Of a DNA stretch of 64,000 nucleotides, positions 60,835-64,000 are shown one piece after another (the first letter of the stretch is position 1; each line of letters begins with the position of its first letter). The notes below the pieces were generated by a model. That model was not told the DNA's origin. It searched no databases and saw nothing but the letters and a program-made list of their open reading frames with translations. Source of the stretch: G963677445 sp963677445 (GTDB lineage Bacteria; Bacteroidota; Ignavibacteria; Ignavibacteriales; Melioribacteraceae); NCBI GenBank assembly GCA_963677445.2, contig CAXXGF010000088.1:183966-247965 (forward strand), given 5' to 3'. The position numbers were made by a program, and so were the translations under genes.

Positions 60835-60983
60835 TTACTCGAGGTGAGTCCTCCCCCGCCTTCGAGAAAAACACTCTCCGGCACCCCCCTCCGAAGGGGG
60901 ACATTTGTCGGCATATCCCCCTTCGGAGGGGGTGGATCCAAAGTGTCTTTCTTTGGAGACGGGGGAGGACTTATTTCGAGTAA
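60835..60983 (+). mobile_element. 149-bp MITE-like element, uninterrupted copy
   Basis: The left end TTACTCGAGGTGAGTCCTCC (60835 on, continuing CCCCG to 60858) is repeated inverted at 60960-60983 with three differences over 24 bp. The interior has GGAGGGGGTGG and further G/C-rich stems and no coding capacity. It provides the empty-site comparison for the insertion at 31624. Confidence 0.7.
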
Positions 60984-61001
60984 ATCTATAACTTTGTTTT
61001 T

Positions 61002-61030
61002 CTGGCTCGGCCAGATTAAGATTAAGATTA
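61002..61030 (+). repeat. palindrome with GATTAAG tail
   Basis: CTGGCTCGGCCAG is followed by ATTAAGATTAAGATTATG. The same pair (palindrome, then GATTAA repeats) stands at 39342-39395. A degenerate form is at 13690-13725. Confidence 0.65.
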
Positions 61031-61033
61031 TGA

Positions 61034-62511
61034 TTAAAATTGAAAAATATGAGCCTGCCAGGGTTTTAGTTCGACGAACAGACCCCAGTGGAAAATTTCA
61101 TCGGTTGAGTTGATGAATTTATGATCATTCAGGATATCCTTGAAAAGAATATGTTCAGGGTAACCCGCGATATCAATAGGCACGCGGCATTGTGAAACAG
61201 CATCGGAATAGTTAATTATTATCAGTCGTGTATCAAAATTTCTTTTCCATTGCCAGGCGAGGAAATTCTGGTTGGTGAAATTATTTTCCCAGGCGATATT
61301 GGTATCGAGCAGCTGCCATTCACCTTCCCGGAAGACAGGATGTTTAATAATATCAAGAAAACGTTTATAAAAATTCAGATAACATTTTGCCGCTGTTCAT
61401 TAGGTTCACGTCCAAGCTGCACAGGCAGTTTAATTCTTTTTCCTTCAAACTGGCCGTCATGGAAAAATTTCATGCCCATGGTTGTCCCGGTTACAATAGC
61501 CGCGGCGAGGGAGCGTTCTTTACCAAAATTGGCGCTTGCCCGCAGTTCATCATGATTTTCAACAAATCTCACCGATTTTGACTGGTAATCCAAATCAGCC
61601 TTAAGATGTTCTTTTATGGAATAAACCGGGGCGTCTTTGAGCCGGTCCATCAATCTTTTGTCGTATGTATAATCAAATCCGTGCATCTGCAATTCGAATT
61701 CGAGGTCCCAGTAGGCTTCGGCAATAAAAAGAAAATCGGGATTCAATTCTTTAACATCGCGTGTGGCGATTCTCCAGAATTCAGTCTCAGGTTTCATTAA
61801 TCCATTACGATCGAGTAAACTTCCCCAGGTATTGCGGAAAACGTTGTTGAGATTAAGCATTGCCATATCGCAGCGGACCCCGTCGCAAACCTTTGTCAGA
61901 TCCTTAAGGATACCGATCATATATTCACGGGCGTCATTGCTGTAATAATTAACCTGAATTGTATCCTGCCAGGCAGGGAAAAAGGGGTCCCGTCCGTGAG
62001 CGAATACTTCACCATCGCGCGCCTCAGGTTTATAAAAGGTATGCGAATCATTAAGGAACGCTTCCTCATCACCCCTTAAAAATATATCCGGGTTATCCTT
62101 TAACAGGGAGGTGTCCGCCGAAAAATGATTTGGAATAAAATCGAGAATAAGTTTCAGTCCTATTTCCTGAAAAGTTTCTCTCAGGTTCACAAGTGTTTTT
62201 TTATTCCCCAACTCAGGATTTATAATATATTCATCAATCGCGAAAGGAGATCCTATGATATCCTCTCTTTTCCAGTCCTTAAGGGCGTTGCGGTATTCAT
62301 GAACCAGTCCCTCTTCAAAACAATATTTATCTATAGTCGAAGGGCAGGTTTTCCATATTCCCATAAGCCATATATAGTCAAATCCCATATCTTTATATTG
62401 CTGCCAGACAGATTTATCTATTTCATCGAGTCTGACTTTTTTGTTCTGATCAGCAAAACGCCTGATCCAAACTCGCGTGTTAATTTCATATACAGATGGA
62501 TTTTTTATCAT
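61034..62511 (-). CDS. GH13 alpha-amylase-family enzyme, frameshifted
   Basis: This is a GH13 barrel enzyme of about 491 residues. Region I is LDFIPNHFS, region II GVRCDMAML (nucleophile Asp), region III FIAEAYWD (acid/base Glu), and region IV VRFVENHDE. No signal peptide is seen, so it is probably cytoplasmic, such as a maltodextrin or glycogen-related amylase. The frame ends at 61375 after GREPNEQRQNVI, while CYLNFYKRFLDIIKHPVFRE and a beta-sandwich C-domain continue in another frame to 61034. One missing A in the AAAA run at 61384-61387 repairs it. It follows dnaG on the same strand with a 31-bp gap. Confidence 0.88.
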
Positions 62512-62542
62512 CGTCCTTCCTTTCCTTCATCAAATTTCACTA

Positions 62543-64000
62543 TTAATATAAGGCTAAATTATCATTATTATGTATATTTTTTTTCTCTTCTTCAAGTTCT
62601 TTTTTTTCTTTGAAGAGATTAAACAGTTTTTCATGGTCATTTTCAGCCCCCGCAATTCGATTATTAATCTCATTAATCCTTTCGCTTAACCTTATCAGAC
62701 TTAACTTTTTAACCAAATCTTTCGACCATGCGACTTTATCATTTCTGATTCTCTCGGGGTCTGTGAATTCTTCCCATCTTTTGTGACTGATCTCATCAAA
62801 ACTCATAACAACGGAACTGACATACTTCTTAAAATTTTCATCCTCAATTTGTTCCATAAGACGCGGCAGAGAAAGAGTATGTTCAGTGAAATTTTTATAA
62901 ATAAGTTCGGCCAGTTTTCTGAATGAATCATCTTTGAATTCCTCAGGTAAAAAATGATCGAAAATAATACCGGCTATTTCGTCATCACATTCGAGAAGGG
63001 CATTAATAATATCCTTTTCAACGCTGCTGACCTTCCCTTTTGATGGTTCTTCCGGCGCCTGTTCGGGAAGAGCCGGCGCCTGGTTTTCTCTCTTATTCTG
63101 AATATTTTCCCTGACGCGGTTTTGTTTCAGATATTTATCCAGTTCCGATTCCAGAAGCCTTTCTCTCAATTTATATTTAGCCGCGATATTTTTAATTGTC
63201 AGGCTTCTTTTTAATTCATCACTGATCCATGAGACGGTTTCAACAAGTTTTCTTATCGCTTCAGTCTCTTTCGCCGGATCATTGAACATTCCCTTTGAAG
63301 TAAAGTATTCAGAGAGAAATTCAAGAAAATCGACTCCTTTTTCAGATATTTCAAGAAACTTTTCTTTGCCATATTTTGTGACGTAACTATCAGGATCTTC
63401 CCCATCGGGAAGTGTAAGGATTTTTACCGCGAAGTCCTGTTTGAGCAGCACTTCAATACTTCTTTCGGCTGCTTTTTGTCCCGCGGGATCGGCGTCGAAA
63501 AGCACCAGAATATTTTTTGTATAACGTGAAAGCAGCCTTACCTGCTCGGGAGTAAGGGCTGTCCCCGAAGATGCCACAACATTTTTAATGCCCGCCTGAA
63601 AAAGCGATATAAGGTCCATATAACCCTCAACCAGAATTGCCCTGTCCAGTTTTCTTATCTCTTCTTTGGAATGATAAAGGCCGTAGAGAGAACGTCTTTT
63701 CTGGTATATCTCCGATTCGGGTGAATTGAGGTATTTGGCTATATCTTTTCTGTTTTCAAGAGTTCTGCCGCCGAAAGCGATCACCCTGCCATTTGGTGAG
63801 AAGATTGGAAAAATTATTCTGTTGCGGAATTTGTCATATTTTTTCCCTTTGTCATTGGTATCAAGCAGTCCGAGTGTCTGGGCGTCATCGAGATTTATTC
63901 CTCCTTTTTTGGCGTGTTCGAGAAAGTTGTCCCAGCTGTCGGGGGCGAAACCAATGCCAAAACTTCTGAGGCTTTTTGTCTTCAGATTCCGTCCGGTAAG
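62543..64000 (-). CDS. dnaG: DNA primase, 5' end beyond the window
   Basis: The visible 486 codons match DnaG and continue unbroken to the window edge: a segment LRSFGIGFAP before RIIFPIFSPNGRVIAFGGRTLE, then the Toprim domain with ILVEGYMDLISLF and VLFDADPAGQKAAE (catalytic acidic residues). A helicase-binding C-terminal region ends in EEKKNIHNNDNLALY. The zinc-binding domain lies beyond 64000. It makes RNA primers for lagging-strand synthesis. A GTG at 63784 inside it is not the real start. Confidence 0.96.
   Translation of the reverse strand, partial: LTGRNLKTKSLRSFGIGFAPDSWDNFLEHAKKGGINLDDAQTLGLLDTNDKGKKYDKFRNRIIFPIFSPNGRVIAFGGRTLENRKDIAKYLNSPESEIYQKRRSLYGLYHSKEEIRKLDRAILVEGYMDLISLFQAGIKNVVASSGTALTPEQVRLLSRYTKNILVLFDADPAGQKAAERSIEVLLKQDFAVKILTLPDGEDPDSYVTKYGKEKFLEISEKGVDFLEFLSEYFTSKGMFNDPAKETEAIRKLVETVSWISDELKRSLTIKNIAAKYKLRERLLESELDKYLKQNRVRENIQNKRENQAPALPEQAPEEPSKGKVSSVEKDIINALLECDDEIAGIIFDHFLPEEFKDDSFRKLAELIYKNFTEHTLSLPRLMEQIEDENFKKYVSSVVMSFDEISHKRWEEFTDPERIRNDKVAWSKDLVKKLSLIRLSERINEINNRIAGAENDHEKLFNLFKEKKELEEEKKNIHNNDNLALY

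Larger units (their letters stand above)
60579..61033. other. intergenic with repeat copies
   Basis: It carries a cross-genome fragment near 60609 (AACCACAATAAGAC), the dispersed element copy 7 (60734-60790), the uninterrupted second MITE-like element (60835-60983), and a CTGGCTCGGCCAG palindrome with GATTAAGATTAAG (61002-61030). No gene is seen. Confidence 0.65.

Noticed and set aside
63784..63786. GTG as the start of dnaG
   Set aside because: Primase residues continue upstream in frame to the window edge.
1..64000. tRNA or rRNA genes
   Set aside because: I looked for cloverleaf arms with a GTTCGA-type loop and for rRNA landmarks, and saw none I could support.

Overview
The window reads as chromosomal DNA of a free-living, Gram-negative member of the Ignavibacteria / Bacteroidota-Chlorobiota (FCB) group. 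Three surface or secreted proteins end in a type-A type IX secretion (T9SS) sorting domain with the NYPNPFNP signature. There is a TonB-dependent receptor with a carboxypeptidase-regulatory-like N-terminus, and long repeat-filled intergenic stretches. Housekeeping genes are present (dnaG 5'-truncated at the right edge, aspS, carA-carB, pdxB, galE, rfbC). No rRNA, tRNA, prophage or CRISPR array was recognised.

Layout: 1.0-3.5 kb holds an aldo/keto reductase, a 4-oxalocrotonate-tautomerase-like enzyme and an AraC regulator. 4.3-13 kb is a visibly AT-rich island with a tight four-gene minus-strand operon: secreted vWA protein, bitopic lipoprotein, 984-residue tubulin/FtsZ-like protein, and a membrane-anchored protein with a calpain-type cysteine-protease domain. 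It lies between two direct copies of a decayed TolC-like fragment. 14.8-17.6 kb is a D-amino-acid operon (DdpX-type dipeptidase, alanine/ornithine-racemase-like enzyme, DUF1611/DgcN-like protein). 18-20 kb has a small AraC regulator and a stand-alone RelA/SpoT synthetase-domain protein. 20.5-34 kb carries envelope, sugar-nucleotide, T9SS cargo, radical-SAM and aspS genes. 34-39 kb and 48-59 kb are rich in toxin-antitoxin and conflict genes (HEPN/MNT, two HigB/HigA-like pairs, Fic, NADAR, RhuM, several orphan antitoxins). Between them lie carAB, a beta-barrel protein and a TetR/TonB-receptor pair; a two-gene phosphorelay sits at 51.8-55.3 kb. 59-64 kb has a subclass B1 metallo-beta-lactamase-like protein, a family 2 glycosyltransferase, a GH13 enzyme and dnaG.

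The best candidate for an undescribed system is the vWA / lipoprotein / tubulin-like / calpain operon. Its predicted topology suggests a periplasm-to-cytoplasm relay in which a nucleotide-dependent tubulin-like protein could gate a membrane-bound protease. That function is inference; the family assignments rest on visible motifs.

The intergenic DNA holds several repeat families. One is a 177-bp MITE-like element with 17-bp inverted repeats and a 7-bp target duplication, nested in a second MITE-like element whose uninterrupted copy lies at 60.8-61.0 kb. Others are a seven-copy dispersed element, strings of small hairpins, and 7-bp and 6-bp tandem repeats.

Five genes are broken by single-base shifts. 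Three of these (radical SAM gene, glycosyltransferase, GH13 gene) lie in short homopolymers; the aspS shift does not, but aspS is normally essential. Consensus errors are therefore a serious alternative to genuine decay.
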